DNA of 64,000 bases from Meandrina meandrites (taxonomy: Eukaryota > Cnidaria > Anthozoa > Scleractinia > Meandrinidae): positions 19,554,015 through 19,618,014 of the forward strand of contig OY855913.1 in NCBI GenBank assembly GCA_963693305.1, read 5' to 3'. The notes under the pieces are model-generated. The model had not been told where the DNA came from, searched no databases, and was given only the letters and a program-made list of their open reading frames with translations. Position 1 is the first letter of the stretch, and each line of letters begins with the position of its first letter. The position numbers were made by a program, and so were the translations under genes. This document shows, one piece after another, positions 21,592-33,635 of this stretch.

Positions 21592-23007
21592 TTAAATTAT
21601 AGCACACTGCACTGAATAAATGCCCAAGTTGTGCCCTGCATAGTTCCACGGCTACCAAAGTTTGTCAAAAATTTGTCTGTTTTTGTTTTTGATTTTCTAT
21701 CACACCAAGAGGCGGCCAATGTCCGATGGTTGACTGTCATTTGCACGTTTCCGCATACATAAACAACGCTACCATTTGCTGTTTGTTATGATTTCGTCCC
21801 AGACAAGTGTTTCTCACAGACCTTTTAGACCTTCCTGACTGCAACTTTGTTTCTGTGGGAATCATTTTGAACAAGAATGACTTGAACAATTTTTCTTCTT
21901 TTTCTCTTCTTTCGAGTTTTTAGCAATTTAGCCTAATTGAGTGCGTGATTATGGTCACGCACTCAGACATTCTTCATTTCCTGAATAAAGTTCTTAACAT
22001 TTCTCCCCCTTTTTCCCAATCTCCTCAACTACACTTGGTTTCTTTCAATCTCCTCGAGGGCACGCTGTCTAGACTTGACACGAACTTGCTATCACAAAAT
22101 CCACACGTCCCAGCTAAGAAACTAAAACTTTTGTTCAACGGCTTTTCTGCTTAACTCTCTTGGGTAAATGGTCAGTAAGCAGACAGTGGTAGCTAACCCG
22201 GGCTTGTAGAGGTATCATACTGTAAATCGTCCATCAGTAATAACAAGCTTTACCTTTACTGGAACTCGACTCACTCAACTGGAACTCACCTAAATATATA
22301 TTAGGTCACCAGCTTACACGGATAAGGCTGTGACGTAGACGCTAAATTACACAATTGTGGCACCAACAAGTATTTGCGCAACCAAAATATAAGAGGCTAA
22401 GCAAATTTTCCGCAGTGTGTGAAGTAATATATCAAACACGCGAGAGCGTGTTTCATCACATTTTTGAAACAGCGAGAAGAGAGTTGAAAACACAACGCGC
22501 AACGGAATTTTTTTTTTTTTTTAAAAAAGAACAGAAATGAAAATATCTCAATATTTTTCGGCCGATTGCAATTTTTCCGCACTGCGTGCATTATTTTACC
22601 GCACGTACCAGACGAGATCAGACGAGTGTGCCGAACGGCCGCCGCGTCGCAAACAAGCCACTATTTTTGATTCCTCTGATCAGTCCAAGTGAAAATTTCC
22701 CGGTAGATTTTGAAATATATTTCTTTCTGACATCCGAAATGATTCCCCGACTTTTTTGTGGTTCTCTAATGTAAACTGAAATAAACTGTCGTGTAAGACA
22801 CATGAAAGTGACCCTGGAGTTGGGTTTCGCCGATTGGGCAAAATAATACAAAGGGCTTTTTTTGCTCAATCAAGAGCCAGCATTCGCAGAGCCGTTTGGA
22901 AATGGCTCATTTTTTCAATGCCATCCATTCCATATTTTCGCTGCTCCTCCCAACAAAAAGTCTGTTACACGTCCTGAATGCGTGACTTCGATCACGCTGA
23001 CTGCCTG

Positions 23008-23076
23008 AGTGACTATCGTCACGCTATGTGAGTGTGTGATGACTTCTTGCTGAATAATTTTATTTTTAAATTCTGC
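23008..23076 (+). promoter_or_regulatory. Promoter-like block upstream of BTB gene 4
   Basis: GTCACGCTATGTGAGTGTGT, TGATGACTTCTTGC and a TATA-like run (TTTTATTTTTAAATTCTGC). It is very close to the block at 43387-43452 and lies 75-140 bp before the ATG at 23149. Confidence 0.55.
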
Positions 23077-23148
23077 ACCCGACTACCGCTGACTCGTCTT
23101 CCCACCAAATTTCTTGATTTCATTTCCGCCGATCTCACTGCAGAAACC

Positions 23149-24483
23149 ATGTCTGTCGACGAGAAAAACTGGCAAACAACAAGACCCACCATCAGAGAAA
23201 GAAACAAGTTTATGTTCAGTAACGATCTCTTCAGCGATGTGAAGTTTGTTGTTCGTAAGACTGATGGCGAAAGTGAAAGTAAACAAGTGATTCCTGCTCA
23301 CAAGTTCGTGCTGTCGATTAGCAGTCCTGTGTTTGAAGCCATGTTTTACGGTGAGCTGGCGGAAACTAGAGACTCTATTGACCTGCCTGACTGTGAGTAC
23401 GAGAGTCTGTTGGAGTTGTTTCGTTACATGTACAGCGATGAAGTGAACTTGAGCGGAAGTAATGTGATGGGAGTGTTGTATTTGGCGAAGAAATACATGG
23501 TGCCTTCACTTGTTAAAGAATGCACGGAATATCTGCAAAACAAGTTAGATCCATCGAATGTTTTCAGCATCTTGCCATCTGCTCAGAAGTATGAAGAGAA
23601 AACCCTGGTGGATCAATGCTGGAAAGTGATCGATGAACGGACGAAAGAGGCTGTGAATTCAGAGGCATTCGCGACAATTGAGAAGTCCTTACTTGAAGCA
23701 GTAGTCGTAAGAGACACTCTGACGATTGAAGAGATAGAGCTGTTTAAAGCTGTTGACTTGTGGGCAACAAAGGAATGTGAGAGGCAAGGTTTAGCGGCAG
23801 ATGGTGCAATAAAAAGAATTCTCGGAGAACAAATGATCAAAGGAACACGTTTCCCAACAATGAAGCTGGAAGATTTCTCAAGTGTGGTGTTAGACAGCGA
23901 CATTTTAACAAAAGAAGAAATTGTCAGTATGTTCAAATGTTTCGGTTTGGCGTTGAGTTCTCCTGTGGGATTTCCAGAAACAAAAAGACGTGGTCTCCAA
24001 TTTGATGGTGATATTCAGCGATGTTGTAGATTTGGCTTGTCTCATACTGGTGGATGGAATTATAATGGTAATTTTGATGCCATCAGTTTCTCTGTGGACA
24101 AAGATATTGTGCTCCACGGAGTGTGCTTCTTTGGTAATGTGAACAATACTTACTCTACAGAATTAGATGTAATGGACTCCAACAGTAAATCGATTTTTGT
24201 GTCTAAAACTGAAAGAAGTTCTTCGGAGCTATTACAGGGAAAGAATTTTAGCTATTATGGTTATAAAGTAATGTTGTTTGACGAAAAGAAAATCATTTTA
24301 AAGAAAAACACGAAGTACGAAGTAAGGGCTAAAATATCAGGCTCTCAGTCGCTGCGTGGAGAAAACGGTGTGAGTTGTGTTCAATGTTCTGGAGTAACAT
24401 TCACATTTATGGATAGTAAATACTCAACAAATCAAACAAACGTTTTTCGCGGTCAATTTGCCGAATTGCTGTTTTCTCTTTAA
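23149..24483 (+). CDS. BTB-BACK-PHR protein 4
   Basis: Intact 444-residue frame from the ATG at 23149, which follows the shared leader (CTCACTGCAGAAACC). The frame stays open upstream to 23032, but that part is leader and promoter DNA, and all paralogs start with MS-x-x-EKNW. BTB about 27-130, BACK about 135-238, PHR about 285-442. The PHR resembles protein 2 (SVDKDIVLHGV, LDVMDSNSKSI) but ends NVFRGQFAELLF, losing the usual NGT and P residues. A 68-bp duplicate of the gene's end follows immediately. Predicted CUL3 substrate adaptor. Confidence 0.92.
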   Translation: MSVDEKNWQTTRPTIRERNKFMFSNDLFSDVKFVVRKTDGESESKQVIPAHKFVLSISSPVFEAMFYGELAETRDSIDLPDCEYESLLELFRYMYSDEVNLSGSNVMGVLYLAKKYMVPSLVKECTEYLQNKLDPSNVFSILPSAQKYEEKTLVDQCWKVIDERTKEAVNSEAFATIEKSLLEAVVVRDTLTIEEIELFKAVDLWATKECERQGLAADGAIKRILGEQMIKGTRFPTMKLEDFSSVVLDSDILTKEEIVSMFKCFGLALSSPVGFPETKRRGLQFDGDIQRCCRFGLSHTGGWNYNGNFDAISFSVDKDIVLHGVCFFGNVNNTYSTELDVMDSNSKSIFVSKTERSSSELLQGKNFSYYGYKVMLFDEKKIILKKNTKYEVRAKISGSQSLRGENGVSCVQCSGVTFTFMDSKYSTNQTNVFRGQFAELLFSL

Positions 24484-24556
24484 ATAAATACTCAACTAAT
24501 GGAACGGGCGTAAATAGAGGTCAATTTCCAGAATTGCTGTTTTCTCTTTAAATAGT
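24421..24556 (+). repeat. Tandem duplication of the PHR C-terminus and stop
   Basis: 24421-24488 and 24489-24556 are a 68-bp tandem pair, each ending in the GAATTGCTGTTTTCTCTTTAA stretch. The second, untranslated copy keeps the family-typical CTAATGGAACGGGCGT and TTTCCAGAATTG, while the first, translated copy is diverged. Confidence 0.85.
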
Positions 24557-25777
24557 TATCGCAGATTTGATTCAATTCCAGGTGAAGATGCTCCTTTAGA
24601 CAAACTTCCGGGTCTGTAGAATACGAATGTTAAATATCAGGAAAATAACGGCTGGTTACAATGAAATAGTTTTCATACGACGTACTCTGTTTCAGTTTCT
24701 CGGAGGAGATCACTGATTAACACATAATTTCTCTTTACAATAACAGACAGGTGGCGAGAATAATCAACTAGGGGAAATAACTTCATGTATGTACAAACAA
24801 GTTGTTCAGGCTAGCATTAAACACAAATATGTATGGCAGTAAGCCACTTGGAAAATTGTAGCACAGGAAACTGTAGTGTTTTTTAGATAAATAAAAGTTC
24901 TAGTGTAACGGATTGCTTTTCAATAAAATCATAGTGATGAAAGCTGTGTTGAAGGAAGTTACATTATAAGATGGACATGCCCTGGCCATTCTACCTTCCA
25001 GTTGTAAGTCTACAATCAAAGCGGTAACAACTGACAAACAACTAGCGTATTTTCTATGACAATTTCTCATGAAATGTGCTTCATTTTTCCTAAGAATATT
25101 CTCTTAAAGCATCAGTAGGTTGTCATATATTTTTTGTCAATGGTATATTTTGGTCACTGCATGAAATTTTGTAACATGTTCAATTTTCAGGACGTTAGAC
25201 TCCTCAAAGTCCTTTTATAGCAGAAATTCTTCTTTAAAAGTTGAGAATACCGCAGTTTAGTTTTGCAGACCTTTAGCATAATTTTGGCTTTGTGAAGTTA
25301 GGGCCATTCTATTACAAAGGCATTGGACTTTTTAGATTTTGAGCTCACTTTTTTCATGTGGCGCGCTCTCCCGTCAACTCAATGGGCAGCGGCCTGTGCC
25401 AGAATTTGCATGAGCTGGTGTCCGCACCGTTTCTGCGTCCCTTGCTGCTCAGCGGTAAAGCATTTGGTCACTCCGTACTTCATGACTTGCGAAAGAAGGA
25501 AAGTGAGAAAGTTTGACAGCAGAAGTCAAGTTTGCCAGAACTGCTTTCTCTACCTTCAAATAAAACAAAAAAGATGGTACCTATGGAAAAATGATTATCC
25601 TGTGTCCGACAGCCGCTTTTTGTTTTTGCTTGTAGCACAGGTGTAACATTTCAACAAACAGAATCCACCATTGAACAGCGGCGCACGAAACAAGGCCAAG
25701 CAACCCCAACATTCAGGATGAAAGGGGCATTGAACTGTATGCGATCACGTGCAAATCACATGATGTGTATGGTAGAC
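24557..25777. other. 3' flank of BTB gene 4
   Basis: The first 700 bases align with 16520-17300. The remaining part up to 25777 has no supported gene; a short open frame at 25323-25646 has no recognisable domain. Confidence 0.6.
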
Positions 25778-28700
25778 CAGTTCGGGGGATATCCATTTCT
25801 GGATATACGATTTCCTGTAATCTGATTGGCTAACACAAAACCAAAACATTGCTTAGATTGCGGAAGGACTAAGCTCCAGTATAGAGCGGTGAGCAAAAAT
25901 AAATATGTCGTCGGCCCTCGAGTCTGATAGAAGAAAGAGTATAACAAGCTGCTTTGTTTTTTTTTTTTTTGTTTTTTTTCACTCATTTGAACGCTTCGAT
26001 TATTTCCGCGCTTTCTCAAATCAATTTTCGTTTCCTCCGTTCGATAAATCGGGATTCCACGGCACTGTACTTGGCAATATTAACGATTATTTTCCACGAT
26101 GTCCCGTTCTCAAGGCTAAGACAGCTGAAGCATCATGATAGCCGATATGCATGCCATCAGAAAAGATACTTCGGCTAAAAATGAGTTTAGAGCGGGGCTG
26201 TTTGCTGTTGCAATATGAAGAACTCTATTTCATTTAACTATTAATAATAACTCTTTCAGCGGGCTATAATATTACTTGACAGTTGAAGTATTGCGAATTT
26301 TCGTTTCCGAGCAGTTTTGAATCTTCTCCTGTTTTATCGTGTACTGAGGGAACGAACTCAAACTCAACTCTTTGTTATAATTATAGAATTTGGCACAGGT
26401 TAGAATTGCTTTAATATGGGAAGTTTATTCTATCGTTCCCACGTGTCGCATGCAATGCTTTCGATGATTAAAAACTCATGATATTTAGTCTCTGAAAATG
26501 TTCCAGGAATGCTTTTGGAAAAGTTGTAATATTTTGTTCAGGATTACCCTGATTGTATATATAAATTCGCTTGCATATTGGGAAAAATTCAGGCAATAAA
26601 GTAAATCTTAAGTATTATTCAGTCCCAAAAATTTTCTGCCACTACAGCTTTTAGTCCCCCAAAATCTTTTAACTACCCAATTTCAGGTAGCATTCTTTCC
26701 TGTTGCCCCAGATACTGCAATTCCTTTTCTGTTTACAATCAGAATTTTGCAGTGTGTGTATTTTGTGTGCAAGATGGAATGAAACTAACATTTATGGTAA
26801 CTTGTCTAAAGCATTCAACAACACTCATTCAAAAGCAATTTTATTATGTCCTTGATCTAATCATTTCATAACTTCCTTTTCCTCTTCTCTATAGCTTTCT
26901 TGCTATAACCTGCAAGAAAAAAATATTAATTAGCAAATTGTATTACTAAGGCAGTGAGAGCACCTTAACTAATATAATTATTCCTTTCCTTTAACAAATA
27001 TTATCCATCACTGTGTATTGATATTGATTCTGTTAGCATTTCCATACTGTCAAGTCTGTGGATTTCTGCTGGACCAAGTCTCCCAAATAGTAAATAGATA
27101 TATGCTACCCTACTAAAATTTCAGGATATGATGCTTAAAGGTCTGAATTGAAAAGCTATAGCTGCATTTGTTGAACTAAGCTTTCACACTACTACATAAT
27201 ACTTTACCATGTGAACTACAAATAGTAAAACTTGGTGAAAAAGGTTTATTGGCATACCATGGGAGAGCAGAAAAATCCATTTGTCAAAGTAGTACATGTA
27301 CTAGGCCAGCCCAGATCCTCCCCATACCCTAATTATGGTTGATAGCTTGGTAGTTAAATTTAGGAGGGAACAGCATAAACAGAAGCTCTGGATATACGGT
27401 TATTACTGGTCATATATCATAGAGGCTCCGGAAACAAGGGAGGTGCGAGTTTGTACAATATGTGAGCCAGTGAGCCATGCAAGCCAGAAATCCCTTATCC
27501 CAATAAAAAGGCTAACCACAAGCTACTAAACTAATTGTAGGCTGACTGGAGTGCTATTTAGGCTAACCGAGTTCTTTTTAGGTTAACCAGTTTGGCTAAC
27601 CGGAATGGCTTGCATGACTTGTGAGCCATGCGAGCCCTGCGAGCAAGAAATCCCTTATCCCAATATCAAAGATAACCGGAAGCTACTGAAGCTAACTGTA
27701 GGCTAACAGGAGTGCTATTCAGGCTAATGGATGTGTTATTTGGGCTAACCATAACTGATGACTTGCATGACTCACTGACTCTCACTTTGTCAAGACCCAC
27801 AAGGTGCAGGGGGGAGGGAGGGAGTTTGAAATTCTTATTTACAAATGACAGAGGTTTCAGTCACCCTCAAGTAACCAAGCAAGATATATCCATAAGCAAT
27901 TAAGGAAATCATACAAAAATACTAGAAATGAGATCAAAGTTTATGCAGGTCGAATGAGTCAATGAGTCATGAGTCTATGATTCAAATGTTAAATTTTTAT
28001 TTACAGTTACCGGGTATTAATTTGAAAATAGTGCAGGCATTGCTAACAAGTAAAAGCTACCTGTATACAGGCAAACTGTGGCTCGAGAGATAATAACCTT
28101 CTCTGTGTGAAAATCACTTTGAGTCATTGACTCATTTGACTCATAGAACAGGGGACCACAGTATATGTTGCAGTCTGACCAGAATGTGAAGGCAAAATTG
28201 CAGCCTGATTGACCAAACAGGTTTTATTTGTGCCTGTGCTTTTGAAGAAGAAGATGAATAGGTAATTTTTTTTTAATTTTCTGGACAAGTATTGTTGTAT
28301 CTAGGTCCTAAAAAACTGAATTTTCTTACCCTTATTCTCATGCCAGTTGTTATGTTGACCAGGTTATATTAACCTGACGCTTTTCGCAGAGAACCTTCGT
28401 TAATTGATGCTGCCTTCCAACAGATATTTCAACGATTCGTTTCGAGACTTATTTCCAACATAATCTTACAAATCAAGGTGATTTTTCATTGCCTGTTAAG
28501 AAACAACAAACATATACACAACTTGAAATCGGGTCTACAAGAAAATTCAGAGATGCAAACCAAGGATAAACAAAAAGCTCGCACAGTGAGCAAGTAATGG
28601 TGCCGAAATTACACCGTGACACATTTTCAAAGGCCGTGCATATGAACTAAGGTATCGTGCATATGCATTTTGTTTGAATAAACAACAAGCAAATTTACTC

Positions 28701-29044
28701 TAGTTTTTAAAAGTAATTTTTTCGAAAACCAAAAAAATTATTACAAACCTGAAATTTGCAAGAAATCAAAGACAACTCCACTCGGAACGCATCCAAAACA
28801 CAACCGTTGACTTCACTTTCGTCACATTTTTCTCGGCGATGCAGAGAAGGAAGCCATCTTGTCGCACATTCACGAGTTCCTGTGATGGTCCTTTAGCAAT
28901 CACGCTTGGTCTCATGGGATAGAAAAAAGGGACTAAAACAATAGGGGCGAAAAAGTGATGCGAATGCTGATTTTCCCATTGAGGTCCAAGACGCCATTTT
29001 TAGTGACGTCATCATATATCCAGAAATGGATATCCCCCGAACTG
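25778..29044. mobile_element. 3.27-kb terminal-inverted-repeat element
   Basis: The ends are perfect 30-bp inverted repeats beginning CAGTTCGGGGGATATCCATT, flanked by a 5-bp direct repeat TAGAC (25773-25777 and 29045-29049). Inside there is no transposase frame; the DNA is AT-rich with the tandem repeat at 27471-27770 and several TGAGTCAATGAGTCA-like strings (27955-27990, 28120-28140). The superfamily is unclear: a 5-bp duplication fits few groups and the CAG start is not decisive. It is likely a large non-autonomous element. Confidence 0.72.
27471..27770. repeat. Two-copy 151-bp tandem repeat
   Basis: Units begin TGAGCCATGC at 27471 and 27622. They contain GAAATCCCTTATCCCAATA and several GGCTAACC-type sub-repeats. 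Non-coding, inside the 25778-29044 element. Confidence 0.75.
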
Positions 29045-29049
29045 TAGAC

Positions 29050-29552
29050 TAGTATAATACACTAGACGCGAGATAAACATGTGTACAACTGCAATCCCTC
29101 AATCTAAACAATTTAAAGTTAGGCGTGGAACGTGCGATGTGAGTGAGTTTTGCTTAATTTTTCCCCACCTTCGAAGTGAGCAGAGCAAATACGCGTGCTT
29201 TCCTTCTCTTAATTCACCGTTTCGTTCCGTATGAGGACTACGTCCATTTTCCGTATAGCAGGATCTTTAGGAATTCTATAGAAGTGGAGTTCAGGTTTCT
29301 AAAACCATTATTCCAGTTAGGAACACAACATTTGTAGTGCGACGCCATGTGTTTACTCTTTTCTGCCCCTCCAAACGATCCCAAGCGGCTTTGCGGTCGC
29401 AAGTCGTACCCAGATTACCGCTCGTTTAGAACATGGCGAATTGCGATGAAATGCCACCACGTATATAAAGTTTAATGCTGATGCCACCGAAATTTGTTGC
29501 GAGAGAAGTTGAGCACGCCGTGATAATACATTTCGATTCACAGATTCACAAA
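29050..29552. other. Unique spacer
   Basis: About 500 bases between the end of the TIR element and the truncated BTB-family pseudogene. No coding or repeat structure recognised. Confidence 0.5.
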
Positions 29553-30959
29553 AGAGTCTGTAAAATCAGATGGATTTGCGACAATTGAGAGGTCCTTACT
29601 TGAGGCAGTAGTCGTAAGAGATACTCTGACAATTGAAGAGATAGAGCTGTTTAAAGCTGTTGACTTGTGGGCAACAAAGGAATGTGAGAGGCAAGGTTTA
29701 GTGGCAGAAGGAAAAATGAAAAGAAGAATTCTTGGAGAACAAATAATCAGAGGAATTCGTTTCCCAACAATGATACTGGAAGATGTCTCTGGTGCAGTGC
29801 AGGGCAGCAATATTTTAACAAAAGAAGAAATCGTTAGTGTCATCAAATGTCTCGGTTCAGTGACGAGTTTTCCAGTAGGATTTATAAAAACAAAAAGACG
29901 TGGTTATCAATTTGACGGTGATGTTCAACAATGTTGTAGATTTGGCTTATCCTCTGCCAGTGGATAGAATTACAGTGGCTGCGATGTAGATGCCATCCGT
30001 TTCACTGTGAACAAGGATGTCGTGCTTCACGGAGTGTGCCTGTTTGGCAGTCCGAACAATACTTACCGTATTTTCTCAATTAAACGCCGGACCCCGATTA
30101 AACGCCGGCCTCGTATAAACGCCGGGTAAAAACAGTTGTTTTTAAAATAAACGCCGGGGGCGTTTAATCGAGGCCCCGGCGTTTATTTGCGTTCGAACCA
30201 ACAAGTTGCTTTTCTCATTAAATAGTACTACTGCGACATACTAGTACGCTATGGTATTTTGATAATCTTAAAAACGTTTATGCGGAACTTGCTCCTATTT
30301 TGTAGATATTATTTGCGTTCTCTCTGCCGCATATCCTGAATTGCAACATTCAAGTGCTGTATATAATGCTGTTATTTTTGCTAATAATAATCCTTAAAGA
30401 CTTAGGGACAGTTTGCCAGGGCGGTACGAAGGGAAAACTCGTTCTGCTTTGAAAAACTGCCCTTGGTCTAGGAGAATGGGTGATAATAAATCAGTCTGAA
30501 AAAAAATCGGAAAACTGCACTTCATAAATAAACGCCGTGCCCCGATTTAACGCCGGCTTCAAATAAACGCCGGGTCCACAAGGCCAATTTTGAAATAAAC
30601 GCTGGGGGCGTTTAATTGAGAAAATACGGTACTCTGTAAAATTAGATGTAATGGACTCCAACAGCAAATCAATTGTTGTGTCCAAAAGTGAACGATTTCC
30701 TTTAGAGCTATTACAGGGAAAGAATTGCAACTATTATGCTTTTAGAGTGATGTTTGACAAAAAGAAAATCCATTTAAAGAAAAACACGAAGTATGACATA
30801 AGGGCTAAAATATCACAGCCTCCTTCGATGCGTGGAGAAAACGGTGTCAGTTCTGTACGGTGTTCTGGAGCAACATTCACATTTATGAATAGTAAATACT
30901 CAACTAATGGAACGAGCATTGACGAGGGACAATATCCCGAATTGCTGTTTTCGCTTTAA
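29553..30959 (+). pseudogene. 5'-truncated BTB-family pseudogene split by a MITE
   Basis: Homology starts abruptly in the BACK domain (the ESVKSDGFAT equivalent) with no BTB, leader or promoter. The frame is open to a TAG at 29965-29967, where paralogs have TGG (Trp) in the first PHR strand. The PHR domain is then cut at 30065 by a 564-bp MITE and resumes at 30632. Leaving out the MITE and one TA, the two halves are in the same frame. The end is normal (GQYPELLF and a stop at 30957-30959). It is closest to the genes at 15156 and 23149. Confidence 0.88.
30066..30629. mobile_element. MITE with TA target duplication
   Basis: A 564-bp insertion whose ends are perfect 23-bp inverted repeats beginning CCGTATTTTCTCAATTAAAC. 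TA is duplicated (30064-30065 and 30630-30631); paralogous genes read ACTTACTCTGTA without interruption. The subterminal parts carry many AAACGCCGG units on either strand. TA duplication points to the Tc1/mariner group, but no transposase is present. Confidence 0.87.
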
Positions 30960-33245
30960 ATAAATATCCAATATTTCGTTTTCAAATACCAAGTGAAGAT
31001 ACTCTTTTAGACAAACTTCCGAGTCTGTAGAACCTGGAGTGGAATACGAATTTTGAATACAAGGAAATTGAAGGGGGTGGGGGGGGGAAGACTTTGATTG
31101 TTTGCGCATAACCTTTTTCTTTGGCAGTCTCTAAAACAATTTACTGACTTTCTCAGCTTAACCTTCAATTTCTAAGGGCGGTCAATAGTTATTTTCTCCT
31201 TCCAAAATCCATACATTGTCAACCAAACAGACAATGAGAAAAGCGACAATCATCAACTGGGAACCAAACAGTTACACTACATATACTGTTGCAGCGCTAT
31301 TATTGTGAAACAATAGCAAAACAACAAAGTAGCCAAATTGAAGTCTTACATTGACAAGACCGTTGCTCACTACAACTACCTTAGAGTTATCAAGAGCCTT
31401 GTGTACTGAACTTCAAGGTGCCTGTGCATTTTGTAATACATTTTTTTCTGAAAGATTGTTTGTTGTATTGAATGACAACAATAGTAATATGAATTTCTAC
31501 AATCATGATTGTAAGAGAAAAGTAGGTTGATTGTGTAAGTAATGAATTACAATTGAAATTAAAAAGGGGATAAAATTTAGCTGGATGTACAATTTAAGTG
31601 TCACAACTAACGTTAAAAGTGATCAGAAATAAGAATAAGAAAGGAGAAAAAGAACAGAGAAACAACAAAAAGAAAAGAAAAAGAACAGAGAAACAGCAAG
31701 AAAGGAGACTTGATATTTACAGCTTAGGACTGAAATGCTCTCATGAACGAAGTACCACTGAGAATGAAGCAGTTGTTTTAGAAAAGAAAGGCTCATATAA
31801 ATAACAGTTTGCTTATCAAAATGGAACAAATAGCAAAACGTTTTGTGAAAATTGTTAAGTTAAGTTAAGTTATCGCAACACCAGACTTATAATCCTAACT
31901 TCTAACTACTACAGTTAAATTATAGTTCCACGACTACCGAAGTTTGCCAAAAATTTGTCTGTTTGTTTCTGTCTTTGATTTTATATCACACCAAGAGGCG
32001 GCCAATGTCCGATGGCTGACTGTCATTTGCACTCTTTCATACATAAACAACGCTACCATTTGCTGTTTGCAATGATTCCGTTCCAGACAAGTGTTTATCC
32101 CAGACTTTTCATTGTAGACCTGCCTGACTGTAACTTTGTTTCTGTGGGTCTCATTTTGAACAAGAATAACTTGAAGAATTTCTCTTCTTTTTCGCTTCTT
32201 TCAATTTTTTAGCAATTTAGCCTAATTGAGTGCCTGATTATGGTCACCCTACCTGAGTGCGTGACCATTGATCTCTATCACTTAAGGAGGCTAGAAGGGG
32301 TTTAGATATTCCCGTCTTTGGCATTCTATAGCAGCTACACCAATAACCCTGAGGTTAAACTTTTAATACAACTTGGTAAAGGTTTTACCAATGAACAAAT
32401 TGTAGTTGCTATGACGTCAAAATTCGTTGCCATGGCAACGTCATATGAGCTCAAAGATACCTTATTTTTTACCTTTTGAGGCTAACAACTTAAAAACTAG
32501 ACGGTGAAAGTATTTGTTTTTACGACTGTTTTTGCGTATGCAAAACGGGAGTTATGGAATGAGTGGCGATTTGAAGCCATCCTTCCTTCCTTCCTTCACT
32601 CCTTCAGTCGATCAGATGTAAACGAAAGGCCGTTGACAGATGGTTGGCAGACCTACATGTAACGCCACTCTACATGTAACGCCACTCTCAATACATCGTT
32701 GCGGTTTATTAAGACCGATGACAGACCACTGTACTTAACGCACTAATGGTTTTGTTTTGATGGGTATGTGATGATAATTTGAAAATCGATTGTGAACATA
32801 TTTTATTTTTATTTTACCTTAAATCAGGTGTATGTTGTTTCTGCCCTATAGAAAAATCAACAGAATTTTCTTAAGTTTGCATGTGACGGTGAAAGCGAAA
32901 TTGAAAGCGAAGTTTGTGTAATCGCTAGCTGACAGAAGATTATCAGTGTCACGCGACAAAGGTCAACCTAGCCGATTTCAAAATAAATTTTATGCGACGC
33001 TTAATCTTCACAGCAATCTATCAAAACACATTCCGGAAATTGAACGTCAATCGTAAACGCTGTACAGAGAAAAGAGTGTACACACGCTAGCACGAAAACA
33101 CGCAAACAACACGCAAACTTGAATTTGTCTGCTTGGAACTTGCTTCTTTTACTCCCAATGCAAATCAAAATGAACTAGACGCTTAACTGCGTGTACTCGG
33201 GCTTCTCTTTAAAAAATTAACTTGGATCACGCTGTTTACATAACC
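30960..33245. other. 3' flank of the pseudogene and spacer
   Basis: 31080-32290 is a diverged copy of the block B 3' flank (compare 20380-21960), without the TTAA MITE, and so supplies its empty site. From 32285 a sequence beginning TTAAGGAGGCTAGAAGG resembles the start of the repeat at 446-720. Short tandem motifs occur at 32577-32600 (CCTT units) and 32660-32690. No gene supported. Confidence 0.55.
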
Positions 33246-33635
33246 TCACACGACAATAATTATAGTAAACATACTTCGCATTGCGAGATCTCGTCTTTTC
33301 TCGCTTTTATTGTCACCACTGAATAATTGTTTACATTTCCGGTTGAGTAAATAGCTTTCAACATTCTCTGCATAGCCATCTACATACGAAATGAAGTGCT
33401 GGACAAGAGCATATGCTGTTACAATAATTGAAACGATAAAAACAAAGCAAGATAAACCCAATGAAACAAAAAAAGAAAAAGCAAAAATTGAAAGAAAGAA
33501 TATAGTTACCCAAAAGCTGCTTGAAGTACTCATTTCGTTTTTCGTTTCTTCTTTTAGAGCGCAACTAAGCTTAAATATGGTGTCCATTACATCTTCGAGA
33601 AGATTCTTGTGTTGATAAGGAAACCTCTGTTGCAT
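33246..33635 (-). CDS. Putative small membrane protein, unrecognised
   Basis: A 129-residue minus-strand frame with a polar N-terminus (about 1-45), a long hydrophobic part at about 45-85 that could form one or two membrane helices, and a basic C-terminus (KCKQLF, KSEKRRDLAMR). A TATA-like TATATAA lies about 90 bases upstream on the same strand (33725-33731). It has no paralog in the window and no family I recognise. Whether it is expressed cannot be told; composition alone can produce hydrophobic frames in T-rich DNA. Confidence 0.35.
   Translation of the reverse strand: MQQRFPYQHKNLLEDVMDTIFKLSCALKEETKNEMSTSSSFWVTIFFLSIFAFSFFVSLGLSCFVFIVSIIVTAYALVQHFISYVDGYAENVESYLLNRKCKQLFSGDNKSEKRRDLAMRSMFTIIIVV

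Larger units (their letters stand above)
18785..22600. repeat. Segmental duplication block B, copy 1
   Basis: Aligns with 57508-62100, from the sequence TCAAAACGTCGTTTGAGATG on, through a BTB-family locus, its long 3' flank and the TTAA MITE at 21206. Weaker relatives of the 3' flank lie at 31080-32290 and 38582-39784. Non-coding stretches 20133-21205 and 21592-23000 hold no gene I can support. Confidence 0.85.

Noticed and set aside
25323..25646. A 107-residue frame with several Cys.
   Set aside because: No spacing typical of a known zinc finger, no splice or promoter support, no paralog.
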